Below are positions 26,651-36,488 of a stretch of 64,000 bases of DNA, in pieces. The stretch is from assembly GCA_020249265.1 (NCBI GenBank), contig JADCGA010000030.1:1-64000 (forward strand), in the 5' to 3' direction. The notes beneath the pieces are model-generated. The model saw nothing but the letters and a program-made list of their open reading frames with translations, was not told the DNA's origin and ran no database searches. Position numbers and translations under genes: made by a program. This DNA comes from Roseomonas sp. GTDB taxonomy: Bacteria; Pseudomonadota; Alphaproteobacteria; Acetobacterales; Acetobacteraceae. The stretch's first letter is position 1. Every line of letters starts with the position of its first letter.

Positions 26651-26713
26651 CCGATGGCGCGTGTAGCGCTTGGTGTCGTATCGCTGGTCCTATTGCAGGG
26701 GCAGCCCGGCCCC

Positions 26714-27097
26714 TCACAAAGCCCCTACCCCCACAATCCTGTAATCATACACCCCCCCATCCACTTCCGTGATGGTCACATATTCCCCAGGCCGGATCGG
26801 GCTGGTGCCGGGATCGAAATGCGCCTCCGGCGCGTCAAAGCGCTCGGCCAGGCTGCCGCTGAAGCGAATGAACCAGCCATTATCGCCATCATATTGCACA
26901 TCGCCCTGCTCAGGCGGCGCATCTGGGCGGTAGTGGCGCGCGCGCCAGGGTGCGGGGTCTTCGGCCCAGGCTACTGGGTCTGGGTGCCCCGCCGCATCCA
27001 GCGCTATTTCGATTTCATAGCGGTGGTCAACACAGCCAAGCGGAAAGCCCGGCCCCGCCGCGAGGGAGAGTGTCACCAGCATCCGCTCCATGGGCAT
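26714..27097 (-). CDS. Conserved-looking protein of unknown function
   Basis: 127 residues, no signal peptide or membrane segment. It is rich in aromatic and acidic residues: DHRYEIEIALDAAGHPDP, WRARHYRPDAPPEQGDVQY, FDPGTSPIRPGEYVTITEVDGGVYDYRIVGV. The all-beta look of the C-terminal half (alternating hydrophobics, PGEYVTI) suggests a small beta domain. ATG 27097 or the second Met (MERMLVT) could be the start. It is 27 bases downstream of kup on the same strand. No family is recognised. Confidence 0.6.
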   Translation of the reverse strand: MPMERMLVTLSLAAGPGFPLGCVDHRYEIEIALDAAGHPDPVAWAEDPAPWRARHYRPDAPPEQGDVQYDGDNGWFIRFSGSLAERFDAPEAHFDPGTSPIRPGEYVTITEVDGGVYDYRIVGVGAL

Positions 27098-27124
27098 CTC
27101 CTCAACCAGGGCAAAGCGATCAGG

Positions 27125-29008
27125 TCAGATCGCTACCTTCACGCCCAACTCTACCACGCGATCTGAGGGGATACGGAAGAATTCGGTCGCCGGCAGTGAA
27201 TTGCGGCTGAGCACCACGAAAAGCCATTGCCGCCAACGCGACATTTTCGGCACCGCCGCCGCCACCACCGTCTCCCGCCCCAGGAAATAGGAGGTCTGCA
27301 TGGGCTCATAAGGAATGCCCCATTCCGCCAGTGCTTCAAGTTCACGCGGGATATTGGGGCTTTCCTGGAAACCGTAGCGGAGCGCGATACGGTAGATGTT
27401 TGGCGCCAATTCCTCGACCGCACGGCGCCGATCGGCACCTACCTGCGGCACATCCTCATTCGCCACCGTCACGAACAGCACGCGTTCATGCAAAACCTTG
27501 TTGTGCTTAAGGTTATGCAGCAGCGCGCCCGGCAGAAACTCCGCCTGGCTGGTCATGAATACCGCCGTGCCGGGCACGCGCACGGTGCGCGATTGCGGCA
27601 GACGCGCAATGAAGGATTTCAGCGGCAGTCCATCCTGGCGAATGCGCGCAAACAGCAATTCCCGCCCGCGATGCCAAGTCAGCATCATTACAAAAAGCAC
27701 AACACCAAGCACCAGCGGCACATAGCCGCCATCCGGGATTTTGAGCACGTTAGAGAGGAAGAACGCCAGATCAAGCGCCAGCAGCGGCAGGAAAACACCA
27801 AGCACACCAAGCAGGGGCCAGCCGAACTTCCGGTGAAACACAACGATGGCGAGCAATGTGGTGCAGAGAAAAGTGCCCGTTACCGCAATGCCGTAGGCCG
27901 CCGCCAGGCGTTCTGAGTCACGGAAAGTTATCACCAGAATCAGCACGCCGATCAACAGGGCGATATTCACCTGCGGCATGTATATCTGGCCTTCTTCCGT
28001 ATCGCTGGTATGGCGCACCACCAACCGCGGCATGAAGCCAAGCTGCACACATTGCCGCGCAATGGTGTAGGCGCCGGAGATCATCGCTTGGCTTGCAATG
28101 ATGGTGGCGGCGGTTGCCAGGAATACCAAAGGCAGGCGGAACCATTCCGGCGCCAGTAGAAAGAACGGATTTTCGAGCGATGCGGGGTCACGCAGCAAAA
28201 GTGCGCCCTGGCCAAGATAATTCAGCACCAGCGCCGGCAGCACAATCACAAGCCAAGCCCAGCGAATGGGTCGGCGCCCGAAATGCCCCATATCGGCGTA
28301 AAGCGCTTCAGCCCCTGTCACCGCCAGCACCACGGAACCAAAGGCGATGAAGGCCATCAGCCTGTAATGCAGGCAGAAGGTAATTGCCCAATGCGGAGAA
28401 ATCGCCGCCAGCACGCCTGGGTTATGCATCACTTCCCAAAGGCCAAGCAGCCCCAGCACCAAAAACCAGGCCGCACAAATGGGACCGAAGATTGCACCCA
28501 TTTTCGCCGTGCCGCGATATTGCACCAGAAACAGCGCCACTAGGATCACAACTGAAATGGGCAGTACCGCCTTTTCCAGATGCGGCGAAACCACCTTCAA
28601 GCCTTCCACCGCCGAAAGCACCGAAATCGCTGGCGTGATGATGCCATCGCCGAAAAACAGGCAAGCCCCGGCGATGCCAATCAGTGCCAAAACCCAGCGC
28701 ATCCGCGCGTTTTCCACGCTGCGCTGCGCAAGGGCCATCAGTGCCAGGATACCGCCTTCGCCCCGGTTATCGGCGCGCAGGATGAAAGCGACATATTTGA
28801 CCGTGACCGTCAGGATCAGCGCCCAGATAATCAGGCTGAGCAAGCCCAGAACCTCCCAGTCCTCCACCCCGCCTTCCTCAAAATGGCTGGCGGCTGCGCG
28901 CATGGCGTAAAGCGGTGAGGTACCGATATCGCCATAGACCACGCCCAAAACCGCGAGAATCAGGACAAGCGAAGGGGCGCCACGCTCGGTGGCGGCGGGA
29001 TTGCTCAT
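27125..29008 (-). CDS. kup: Low-affinity K+ transporter Kup
   Basis: 627 residues with about twelve membrane helices and a C-terminal soluble domain. Kup imports K+ with protons. Diagnostic segments: [64 protein letters not shown] and [22 protein letters not shown] 29008 ([10 protein letters not shown]) gives the normal family length; twelve further upstream codons are open but not conserved. A short GCGATC/GATCGC hairpin overlaps the stop codon. Confidence 0.95.
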   Translation of the reverse strand: MSNPAATERGAPSLVLILAVLGVVYGDIGTSPLYAMRAAASHFEEGGVEDWEVLGLLSLIIWALILTVTVKYVAFILRADNRGEGGILALMALAQRSVENARMRWVLALIGIAGACLFFGDGIITPAISVLSAVEGLKVVSPHLEKAVLPISVVILVALFLVQYRGTAKMGAIFGPICAAWFLVLGLLGLWEVMHNPGVLAAISPHWAITFCLHYRLMAFIAFGSVVLAVTGAEALYADMGHFGRRPIRWAWLVIVLPALVLNYLGQGALLLRDPASLENPFFLLAPEWFRLPLVFLATAATIIASQAMISGAYTIARQCVQLGFMPRLVVRHTSDTEEGQIYMPQVNIALLIGVLILVITFRDSERLAAAYGIAVTGTFLCTTLLAIVVFHRKFGWPLLGVLGVFLPLLALDLAFFLSNVLKIPDGGYVPLVLGVVLFVMMLTWHRGRELLFARIRQDGLPLKSFIARLPQSRTVRVPGTAVFMTSQAEFLPGALLHNLKHNKVLHERVLFVTVANEDVPQVGADRRRAVEELAPNIYRIALRYGFQESPNIPRELEALAEWGIPYEPMQTSYFLGRETVVAAAVPKMSRWRQWLFVVLSRNSLPATEFFRIPSDRVVELGVKVAI

Positions 29009-29104
29009 GGCGTTCTTGCCTTCCTCGGTGTCATTGCCGCGCAATGTGCCCCGTCAGCCAAGGATTGCAAGGCATTTGCCCCGCATCAAGCGCATGACGG
29101 CCCT

Positions 29105-29896
29105 TCAATGCCCGCGCAGGATCTGGCTCAGGAACAGCTTGAGCCGGTCGGTCTTTGGTGCATTGAAGACCTGATCGGGGGTGCCGACTTCCACAACCTC
29201 ACCCTGATCCATGAACACCACGCGATCTGCCACCTGGCGCGCGAAGCCCATTTCATGGGTCACCACCATCATGGTCATGCCTGTGCCGGCCAGTTCCACC
29301 ATCACATCCAGCACTTCCTTGATCATTTCGGGATCGAGTGCTGAGGTGGGTTCATCGAACAGCATGATCTTGGGGCGCATGCAAAGGGCGCGCGCAATCG
29401 CCACGCGCTGCTGCTGCCCGCCGGAAAGCTGGCCCGGATATTTCTTGGCCTGCTCCGGGATTTTCACGCGGGCGAGCAATTCCATCGCCAGTTCTTCCGC
29501 ATCCTTCTTCGGCATCCGGCGCACCCAAATGGGCGCCAGGGTGCAGTTTTCCAAAACCGTCAGATGCGGGAACAGATTGAAGGATTGAAACACCATGCCC
29601 ACTTCGCGCCGGATCGCATCCAAGGCGCGCACATCATCGGTCAGTTCGATCCCTTCGACCGCGATACGACCTTCCTGGTGAACTTCCAGGCGGTTGATGC
29701 AGCGGATCATGGTGGATTTGCCCGACCCTGATGGCCCGCACACCACCACGCGTTCACCCGGCGCCACAGCCAGGTTCACATCGCGCAGCACATGCAGCGC
29801 GCCGAACCATTTATTGACACCGGCCAATTCAATGGCGGGGGGCGCATCGGCCTTGGCGGCGGAAGCGACATGGGCAAGATCAGCGGAAGCGCTCAT
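29105..29896 (-). CDS. aapP: Amino-acid ABC transporter ATP-binding protein (AapP-like)
   Basis: 263 residues: Walker [10 protein letters not shown], signature LSGGQQQR, Walker [13 protein letters not shown], switch His in [15 protein letters not shown]. This is the polar amino-acid (GlnQ/AapP) group; AapP energises the AapQ-AapM channel for broad L-amino-acid uptake. The ~25 residues before [11 protein letters not shown] are a non-conserved tail. It is the last gene of aapQ-aapM-aapP, 18 bases after aapM. Confidence 0.92.
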   Translation of the reverse strand: MSASADLAHVASAAKADAPPAIELAGVNKWFGALHVLRDVNLAVAPGERVVVCGPSGSGKSTMIRCINRLEVHQEGRIAVEGIELTDDVRALDAIRREVGMVFQSFNLFPHLTVLENCTLAPIWVRRMPKKDAEELAMELLARVKIPEQAKKYPGQLSGGQQQRVAIARALCMRPKIMLFDEPTSALDPEMIKEVLDVMVELAGTGMTMMVVTHEMGFARQVADRVVFMDQGEVVEVGTPDQVFNAPKTDRLKLFLSQILRGH

Positions 29897-29914
29897 GATA
29901 TTGTTTCCCGGATG

Positions 29915-31036
29915 TCAGCGGTGGCGATGGCGGTTCAACTCCGCCTCCAAACCGCGGCTGTATTTGGACATAGCGTAGCAGAAAACCAGATAGATGCTGC
30001 CGATAAAGACATAGACCTCAACGCCGAAGCCCTGCCAGGCAGGCTCCACAATCGCGGTCTTGCCGGCGGTCAGCAGGTCGAAAATGCCGATGATCAGCAC
30101 CAAAGACGTGTCCTTGAAAAAGCCGATGAAGGTATTCACCAAGGGCGGGATTACCATGCGCAAGGCCTGGGGCAGAATGATCAGCCCGGTCTTTTGCCAA
30201 AAGGAAAGCCCCATGGCATCGGCCGCTTCATATTGGCCCTTTGGCAAGGCTTGCAGCCCGCCGCGCACAACCTCGGCCAGATAGGCGCCAGCGAATAGGA
30301 TGATGGCGATCTGCGCGCGGAGCAGCTTATCAATATTCATCCCCTCCGGCAGAAACAGGGGGAACATGACGCTTGCCATAAACAGCAGGCTGATCAACGG
30401 CACGCCACGGATCAATTCCACGTAAAGCACGCAAAGCACCTTGATGGCGGGCAGCGAAGATCGCCGGCCAAGCGCCACCAGGATGGAAAGAGGAAAGGCA
30501 AAGGCCAGCCCGAAAGTCGCCAGGATCAGGGTGATAGGCAAGCCACCCCAGCGTTCCTGCGGCACATAGGAAAGCCCGAATACGCCGCCCCACATCAGAA
30601 TGCCGATCGCAGTCAGCATCCCAATCCAGATTAGCGCCAATTCCCAGCGCCAGAAGCGCCGCATGGCGGAAATGATGTAGAGCAACACAAACAACACGCA
30701 GGCCAAGGCCGGGCGCCAATGCTGTTCATAGGGATAGGTGCCAAACAGCATGAAGCGGTGCTTTTCGCCAATCACCGCCCAGCAGGCGCCAGAACCCTGT
30801 AAATCCCGGCAGACTTGCGTCTGCGGCCCCTGCGCATTGGACGGCACCGACCAGATGGCATTCAAAAAGGCCCAGTCAACAAAGGAAAGCGTGAGCCTGA
30901 TGAGCAGATAGCCCATGGCCAGCGTCACCGCTGTTGAAAGCCAGCCCGAAAACAGATTGGTCCTGGCCCAGGCAATCGGCCCCACCGCCGTGATCGGCGG
31001 CTTGCGCGGGCCAGCGGGAATGGCTGTATCGCTCAT
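29915..31036 (-). CDS. aapM: Amino-acid ABC transporter permease AapM
   Basis: 373 residues with about eight membrane spans. The HisM-type inner-membrane domain includes ELIRGVPLISLLFMASVMFPLF and the ATPase-contacting loop EAADAMGLSFWQKTGLIILPQALRMVIPP. A long non-conserved loop in the N-terminal half (DLQGSGACWAVIGEKHRFMLFG) resembles that of other AapM proteins. It lies between aapQ and aapP, 11 bases after aapQ. Confidence 0.93.
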   Translation of the reverse strand: MSDTAIPAGPRKPPITAVGPIAWARTNLFSGWLSTAVTLAMGYLLIRLTLSFVDWAFLNAIWSVPSNAQGPQTQVCRDLQGSGACWAVIGEKHRFMLFGTYPYEQHWRPALACVLFVLLYIISAMRRFWRWELALIWIGMLTAIGILMWGGVFGLSYVPQERWGGLPITLILATFGLAFAFPLSILVALGRRSSLPAIKVLCVLYVELIRGVPLISLLFMASVMFPLFLPEGMNIDKLLRAQIAIILFAGAYLAEVVRGGLQALPKGQYEAADAMGLSFWQKTGLIILPQALRMVIPPLVNTFIGFFKDTSLVLIIGIFDLLTAGKTAIVEPAWQGFGVEVYVFIGSIYLVFCYAMSKYSRGLEAELNRHRHR

Positions 31037-31047
31037 GGCTGGCCTCC

Positions 31048-32250
31048 TTATCGTTCAACCAGCGCGATGCGCGCATTGTACCAATTCATGAATAGACTGA
31101 TCGAAAGGCTGATCGTCAGATAAACCGCCATGATGATGGCAATGCCTTCAATCGCCTGCCCCGTCTGATTGAGCGTGGTATTGGCGATGGACACAATATC
31201 CTGATAGCCAATCGCAACCGCGAGAGAGGAATTCTTCGTCAGATTCAGGTAATTCGACGTCATGGGCGGGATGATGACGCGCAAAGCCTGCGGCATGACA
31301 ATGAGCCGCAGCACCGAGCCATGTTTCAACCCCAGCGCCTGCGCCGCTTCCCATTGCCCATGATTGACCGACATGATGCCGGCGCGCACCACTTCCGCAA
31401 TGAAGCCCGCCGTATAGGTCACAAGCCCGATCAGCAGCGCGAAATATTCCGGGCTGATATTCAGCCCGCCGCGAAAATTGAAGCCGCGCAGCACGGGGTA
31501 TTCAATTTCCCACGGCGCACCCAGGCCCCACCAGACCGCCACAGGCAAAGCGAGCATCAGCCCAAGCGCCACGGGCCAAACCTTGCGCGGCTGGCCATCC
31601 GCCATCTGCTTCGCACGCGCCATGCGCCCGTAGAGCCAAGTGCCGACAATACCCAACAGAAACGCGACAAGCGCCGCCGTATGCGGATTTTCCCAAATCA
31701 GCGCCGGCAGCTTCAACCCGCGATTGGACAGCACCACGCCTTCCATCGGCTTCAGCGCCTGGCGCGGCCCGGGCAGGCCTTGCAAAATCGTATACCAGAA
31801 CAGCAATTGCAGCAGCAGCGGCAGGTCGCGAATGATCTCGATATAGGCACCCGCAATGCGCGACAGCAGGAAATTCTTCGAAAGCCGTGCAATGCCAATC
31901 GCGGTGCCCAGAATGGTGGCCAACACCACACCAATCACCGCGACCTTTAGCGTATTCAGCACACCCACCAGCAACGCGCGCGCATAGGTATTGGTGGGAT
32001 CATAGGGGATCAGGCTTTCGGCAATCGGCAGCCCGGCCTCACGGTCCAGAAAGCCGAAGCCAGTGGCGATGCGCCGAACCGCCAGATTGTGGGAGGTATT
32101 GCTGTAGAGCCAATAAATCACACCCCCGACAGCAGCGACGACCACGATCTGCCAGAAAATGCCGCGCACCCGTTCATCCGACCAGGATAGCCGGAGCGGA
32201 CGTTTGGGCGGGCGCCGCTTATAGCGCGGATCGCTCGTCGTCTCAGACAT
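31048..32250 (-). CDS. aapQ: Amino-acid ABC transporter permease AapQ
   Basis: 400 residues, about eight membrane spans. EIIRDLPLLLQLLFWYTIL and EAAQALGLKHGSVLRLIVMPQALRVIIPPMTSNYLNLTKNSSLA define the permease domain of the AapQ family. The start ATG at 32250 is preceded by AGGAGAG on the minus strand. The periplasmic receptor gene aapJ, normally first in this operon, is absent: the next gene upstream is an unrelated one on the opposite strand. Confidence 0.94.
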   Translation of the reverse strand: MSETTSDPRYKRRPPKRPLRLSWSDERVRGIFWQIVVVAAVGGVIYWLYSNTSHNLAVRRIATGFGFLDREAGLPIAESLIPYDPTNTYARALLVGVLNTLKVAVIGVVLATILGTAIGIARLSKNFLLSRIAGAYIEIIRDLPLLLQLLFWYTILQGLPGPRQALKPMEGVVLSNRGLKLPALIWENPHTAALVAFLLGIVGTWLYGRMARAKQMADGQPRKVWPVALGLMLALPVAVWWGLGAPWEIEYPVLRGFNFRGGLNISPEYFALLIGLVTYTAGFIAEVVRAGIMSVNHGQWEAAQALGLKHGSVLRLIVMPQALRVIIPPMTSNYLNLTKNSSLAVAIGYQDIVSIANTTLNQTGQAIEGIAIIMAVYLTISLSISLFMNWYNARIALVER

Positions 32251-32555
32251 TATGAGCCTCTCCTGACCATTGGCCTGCCCCTTGGGGAGGGGTGCCGCCG
32301 CAGCGACATTAAGCCTGCCGCTTTGGGAGGCACTGGGTTACCGGATAGCAGGCCATCCCCGCAAGCGCCGCCCTTCAACCTGCGGGCACCGGTCTGCTTT
32401 GGCGAGGGAAGCTCGGCGGCTAATGGCTTGATCAAATGCGGTTCTCCGGTGGGGCGCGGGTAAGCCCATCTCAAAGTTTAGCAATTCCCGCGCCAAAGCT
32501 TCCCTTCGCTGCCGGGCAATGCCACATGCGCCAAGGGACTCGTGGAGGCAGATTC
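32251..32555. other. 305-bp divergent intergenic region with an imperfect direct repeat
   Basis: No convincing gene or aapJ remnant is visible. It contains the aapQ ribosome-binding site, and two similar 19-base segments, GGCCTGCCCCTTGGGGAGG (32272-32290) and AGCCTGCCGCTTTGGGAGG (32312-32330), repeated with a 40-base period. Promoters for the divergent aapQMP and cyclodeaminase-like genes must lie here but no clear -10/-35 pair stands out. Confidence 0.5.
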
Positions 32556-33482
32556 ATGCGGCAAATGGACAAGGCAGCAATCCGGGCGGCGCTGCCCTGG
32601 GACAGGCTGATCGAAGCCTTGGCCGAGATGTTCCGGCAGGGCTGCGAAGCGCCGCTTCGGCACCGCCACGGCTGGGCGGATGGCGCGGGGGCGCAAAACA
32701 CCCTGCTGCTAATGCCGGCCTGGCGCGCGGGCGGGCATTATGGCGTCAAGATTGTCCATGTCGCGCCCGGCAATGATGGGCGTGGCCTCCCTGCCGTCCA
32801 TGCCAGCTATTTGCTTTCCGATGCCACCACCGGCCAGCCACTCGCCATGCTGGATGGCGGCGAATTGACGGATCGGCGCACGGCAGCGGCCAGCCTCCTC
32901 GCCGCGCGCTATTTGGCCCGGCCCGAGAGTTCGCGCCTGCTGCTGCTGGGCAGCGGCAAGGTCGCCCATGCCCTGGCTGAGGCTTATGCTGCCTGTTTTC
33001 CGATCACCGACATCGCAATCTGGTCGCGCAAGGGCGAAAATGCCGCGCGTTTGGCCGGGCAGCTTGCTGCGCATGGCCTGCCGGCGCGGGCGGTGACCCA
33101 GCCGGAGTTCGCCGCCGCCGATATCATCAGCGCCGCCACCTTGGCGACCGATGCGCTGATCCCCGGCGTGGCGCTGAGCCCCGGGGTGCATCTTGATCTG
33201 GTTGGCGCCTATCGCCCCGATATGCGCGAAGCGGATGCGCTGGCCATGAGGCGCGCCCTGCTGGTGGTGGATACCCGCGCCGGTGGCCTGGCGGAGGCCG
33301 GCGATGTGGTGCAGGCCATCGCGGAAGGCGCCATCACGCCGGCCCATGTGGTGGCGGATTTGGCGGAGCTTTGCCGTGGCACCCATCCCGGGCGGCAAAG
33401 TGCTGATCAGATCACCGCCTTCAAATCCGTGGGCTGGGCCGGGGAGGATTTGGCGGCGGCGGTGTTGGCTTATGGGGGGTGA
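32556..33482 (+). CDS. Ornithine cyclodeaminase / mu-crystallin family protein
   Basis: 308 residues, NAD(P)-dependent. It has the family N-terminal dimer domain (GGHYGVKIVHVAPGND, AMLDGGELTDRRTAAASLLAARYLA) and a Rossmann core with RLLLLGSGKVAHALAEAYAA and HLDLVGAYRPDMREAD. Members deaminate ornithine to proline, reduce ketimines or oxidise N-substituted amino acids. ATG 32556 has GTGGAGG ten bases before it; upstream in-frame sequence is not conserved. Placement beside an amino-acid transporter suits amino-acid use, but the substrate is open. Confidence 0.88.
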   Translation: MRQMDKAAIRAALPWDRLIEALAEMFRQGCEAPLRHRHGWADGAGAQNTLLLMPAWRAGGHYGVKIVHVAPGNDGRGLPAVHASYLLSDATTGQPLAMLDGGELTDRRTAAASLLAARYLARPESSRLLLLGSGKVAHALAEAYAACFPITDIAIWSRKGENAARLAGQLAAHGLPARAVTQPEFAAADIISAATLATDALIPGVALSPGVHLDLVGAYRPDMREADALAMRRALLVVDTRAGGLAEAGDVVQAIAEGAITPAHVVADLAELCRGTHPGRQSADQITAFKSVGWAGEDLAAAVLAYGG

Positions 33483-33550
33483 GGCGCCATAGAGTTATCG
33501 GAAAATCTTCCGATATTCTACCGCCGCTCTATACTGGTCCGAAGAATGCC

Positions 33551-34429
33551 TTACCCACCGTCCCGGCGGCTCGGGGGATTGGTCGGAACAAAGGGCTCAG
33601 GTTCCTTTCGGAGACGCTTCTCCAAAAAGCGCGGTTCCACATCTCCGACTACAAATCTCTGCGCCTGAAGCGCCTGATCATGGTTGATACGAGCGGCTGC
33701 CGATTTGTCGTCCTCTGACAATATGCGGTCTCTGATCCTCTCATCAGAAACAGCGAAAAAGACCTCGTTGGGTGAAATTGGCAGGGCAATCAGACAGTTT
33801 TTTTCGTGTAACCCATTGACTAACGACACTGGGTCATCTGAAATGATAAGAGATCGCGCAAATTTTCGTCGGACAAACCACTTCAGTCGGCACATCGCGC
33901 TCACATGCTTCTCATCACTGATGATCTGCATTGTTGTATCCAAATGACAGTTGGCCAAAACATTTGGATGATGTTCATTTATGCAATGTGAGAGTGAAGA
34001 GAACCGCTCATCGGCGTTCAGACGGTCAAATTCTGGATCAGGTTTCTCAAATTCATCAATGAAAATATCGCGTGCCTTATGTCTCGCCCACGCAATCTTC
34101 GCGGGCGTTCGCGCCCGTTGTGCCAGAATGAACAAGGACCACGCATGGAAATCTTCGGTCACGAGCCGCGGCCGTTGCGGATTACGCAATTTCTCGAGAA
34201 CCCGGGCAGCATTAGTTTCGATTCTATTCAACGTGTCTTCATAGATTGAAGGATTATCGATGTGTTGCGCCCTATATAATCGGGTTTCAGCCATGATGCT
34301 TTTCGTAGTCGGGGAAAATGCCTCAATTTTTTTGTCTTTCCATCGCCAGCATCGCACTTGATCGTCACTGTCGGCCCACTGCCGCAGAAGCAGGCGGGGC
34401 ACAAAGTGCTGATTCTTCGAAATCGTCAT
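33551..34429 (-). CDS. DUF4238 domain protein
   Basis: 292 residues starting MTISKNQHFVPRLLLRQWAD, which with RNPQRPRLVTEDFHAWSLFILAQRARTP matches the DUF4238 pattern (N-terminal NxHxVPxxLLRxF-like motif, then helical region). No signal peptide or membrane span. Function of the family is not established; many members are sporadic in bacterial genomes and in accessory regions. The coding DNA is clearly AT-richer than neighbouring genes (long T and A runs, rare codons), consistent with recent acquisition. It stands alone between the cyclodeaminase-like gene and mutL. Confidence 0.75.
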   Translation of the reverse strand: MTISKNQHFVPRLLLRQWADSDDQVRCWRWKDKKIEAFSPTTKSIMAETRLYRAQHIDNPSIYEDTLNRIETNAARVLEKLRNPQRPRLVTEDFHAWSLFILAQRARTPAKIAWARHKARDIFIDEFEKPDPEFDRLNADERFSSLSHCINEHHPNVLANCHLDTTMQIISDEKHVSAMCRLKWFVRRKFARSLIISDDPVSLVNGLHEKNCLIALPISPNEVFFAVSDERIRDRILSEDDKSAAARINHDQALQAQRFVVGDVEPRFLEKRLRKEPEPFVPTNPPSRRDGG

Positions 34430-34580
34430 TTCTTTTTGTATACCTGCGCAGCGGGCCTAATCGAAGGCGTTTATGTGGTGCAGGCCACGGCGCAGCGCAA
34501 TTTCACAGCAGAACATCTGGTAATGGGTTTGGCCATGGTTTGGCGTGGCGGCGGTGCTGGCTCCTAGCGAGGGGTAAGCG

Positions 34581-34596
34581 CGTTTCACGTGAAACT
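34581..34596. promoter_or_regulatory. parS: parS-like ParB-binding site
   Basis: GTTTCACGTGAAAC at 34582-34595 is a perfect 14-bp palindrome identical to the core of the bacterial chromosomal parS consensus (TGTTTCACGTGAAACA); only the two outermost bases differ (C and T here). It is intergenic, 13 bases beyond the mutL stop codon. ParB-CTP clamps load at such sites to organise origin-proximal DNA. Confidence 0.8.
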
Positions 34597-34607
34597 ATTC
34601 CTATTTC

Positions 34608-36383
34608 CTACCTTCGCCCAAACATCCGCTCCAACGCCGCGCGATCCAGCTTCAGCACCGTAGGCCGCCCATGGCTACAGGTCGCGGCGCGGGGTGTGGC
34701 TTCCATTTGCCGCAGCAGCGCGTCCATTTCCGCCGCGGCCAACCGCCGTCCGGCGCGAATGCTGCCATGGCAGGCAAGCCTGGCAATCGCCGCATCCAGC
34801 TTGCGGTCCAGCGCCGTGCTTTCCGCATCTTCGGCCAATTCTTCCGCCATATCGCGGAGCAGCGGCGCAGGATCAGCAGCGCCGAGCAAGGCCGGCAGGC
34901 TCCGCACCAGCACCGCCCCGGCGCCGAAGCCCTCAATTTCCAGGCCCAAGCGCGCCAGCGCATCCGCCGCGCCCAAAAGCCGCGCGGCATCGGCGGGCGG
35001 CATATCCACCACCGCTGGCACCAGCAATGGCTGGGCGCGCACGCTGCCTTCGCGGAGCTGCGCGGTCAGCGCTTCATGCGTCAGGCGTTCATGCGCGGCG
35101 TGCTGGTCCACCAATACCAGGGAACCATCGGCGGCTTCGGCCACAATGTAAGTCTCCAGAAGCTGCGCCACGGCGCGGCCCAGGGGATGCGCCGCATCAA
35201 TGGGCTCCGGCGCAGGTGGTGGCGGCAGGCTGGGCGGGCGGAAACCCAAGGGCAGGCGCGGCTGTGGCAGCCCCGCCGGGCGCGGCATGGAATGGGGCAA
35301 AACGGGCAGGGCCTCGCTGAAGCCCGCAACCGGCACGGCGCCGGCCAGGGAAGGCACCGCCACCACATTCCCCGCGCCAATCGCCAAGGCCTTGCGCAAA
35401 GCCGAAATCACCGCGCCGCGCACCGCATCGCCTTCGCGGAAACGAAGTTCGGTCTTCATCGGATGCACATTCACATCCACGGACTCCGGCGGCACTTGCA
35501 GGAACAGCGCCGCGACGGGGTGGCGGCCCTGCGGGATGATGTCGCGATACGCCACACGCAACGCCACGCGCAGCAAAGGGTCGCGCACCGGGCGGCGATT
35601 CACCACCAAATGCTGGCCGAGCGTGGTCGGGCGGTGATGCGTCGGCAGGGCGGCCAGGCCGCTGATATCAAGCGTTTCAGAAACCGCTTCCACCGGCACC
35701 GCGGCGGCAGCGAAATCCGGCCCCAGCACTTGCCGGATGCGCCCTTCCTGATCGGCGGCGGGCAGGGAAAGCACTTCTCGCCCATCGCTTTCCACCCGAA
35801 ACGCCACTTCCGGCCAGGCGAGTGCCAGGCGGCGCACCGCTTCCACCGCGTGCTCGGCCTCCGTGCGCGGATGCTTTAGGAATTTGCGCCGCGCCGGGGT
35901 GGCAAAGAACAAATCCCGCACCTCAACCCGCGTGCCAGGGGCGCCCGAGGCCGGCGCCACATCCCCCTTCAGCCCGCCCTCCACATTGATCCGATGCGCC
36001 GCGCCATCGCGCGGGCAGGATGTGATGGAAAGCCGCGCCACCGCGCCGATGGAAGGCAAAGCTTCCCCCCGAAAACCGAGGGTCGCGATGCGGAACAGGG
36101 TCGCTTCTTCCGGCAATTTGGACGTGGCGTGGCGTTCCACGGCCAGCGCAAGATCATCCGGCCACATGCCAATGCCGTCATCTTCTACCAAAATGCGGTC
36201 CATCCCGCCGCCTTCCAGCGTGACGGCGATGCGAAGCGCCCCGGCATCCAAGGCGTTTTCAACGATTTCCTTGAGCGCAGCAGCCGGGCGTTCCACCACC
36301 TCACCAGCCGCGATGCGGTTCGCGGTGGTTTCCGACAGCAGGCGGATGGCCGGGCGCGGCGGGCTGAGGGGGGCGGCGGACAT
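34608..36383 (-). CDS. mutL: DNA mismatch repair protein MutL
   Basis: 591 residues. The GHKL ATPase domain is complete: IRLLSETTANRIAAGEVVERPAAALKEIVENALDAGA, DDGIGM, RHATSKL, GFRGEALPSIGAVA. The C-terminal domain keeps the nicking-endonuclease motif DQHAAHERLTHE (about residues 425-436) and the metal-binding CSHGRPT (~568-574, usually CPHGRPT), as in organisms without MutH. A proline-rich linker joins the halves. MutL couples MutS recognition of mismatches to strand incision. The gene is flanked downstream by the parS-like site. Confidence 0.96.
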   Translation of the reverse strand: MSAAPLSPPRPAIRLLSETTANRIAAGEVVERPAAALKEIVENALDAGALRIAVTLEGGGMDRILVEDDGIGMWPDDLALAVERHATSKLPEEATLFRIATLGFRGEALPSIGAVARLSITSCPRDGAAHRINVEGGLKGDVAPASGAPGTRVEVRDLFFATPARRKFLKHPRTEAEHAVEAVRRLALAWPEVAFRVESDGREVLSLPAADQEGRIRQVLGPDFAAAAVPVEAVSETLDISGLAALPTHHRPTTLGQHLVVNRRPVRDPLLRVALRVAYRDIIPQGRHPVAALFLQVPPESVDVNVHPMKTELRFREGDAVRGAVISALRKALAIGAGNVVAVPSLAGAVPVAGFSEALPVLPHSMPRPAGLPQPRLPLGFRPPSLPPPPAPEPIDAAHPLGRAVAQLLETYIVAEAADGSLVLVDQHAAHERLTHEALTAQLREGSVRAQPLLVPAVVDMPPADAARLLGAADALARLGLEIEGFGAGAVLVRSLPALLGAADPAPLLRDMAEELAEDAESTALDRKLDAAIARLACHGSIRAGRRLAAAEMDALLRQMEATPRAATCSHGRPTVLKLDRAALERMFGRR

Positions 36384-36488
36384 GCGCCCTTATAGCATAG
36401 CGCGCGATTCGCCGCGCCAAGCCCTTCCCGCAACGCATAACAGCGGCTAGTGATCTCCGCGAAACGGCAAGGCATGAGGGCTGACCCC

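Noticed and set aside
32251..32555. Degenerate aapJ gene
   Set aside because: The interval is only 305 bases and none of its frames shows binding-protein motifs or a signal peptide.
34671..35879. 402-codon plus-strand frame opposite mutL
   Set aside because: Antisense to conserved MutL domains; composition typical of a shadow frame.
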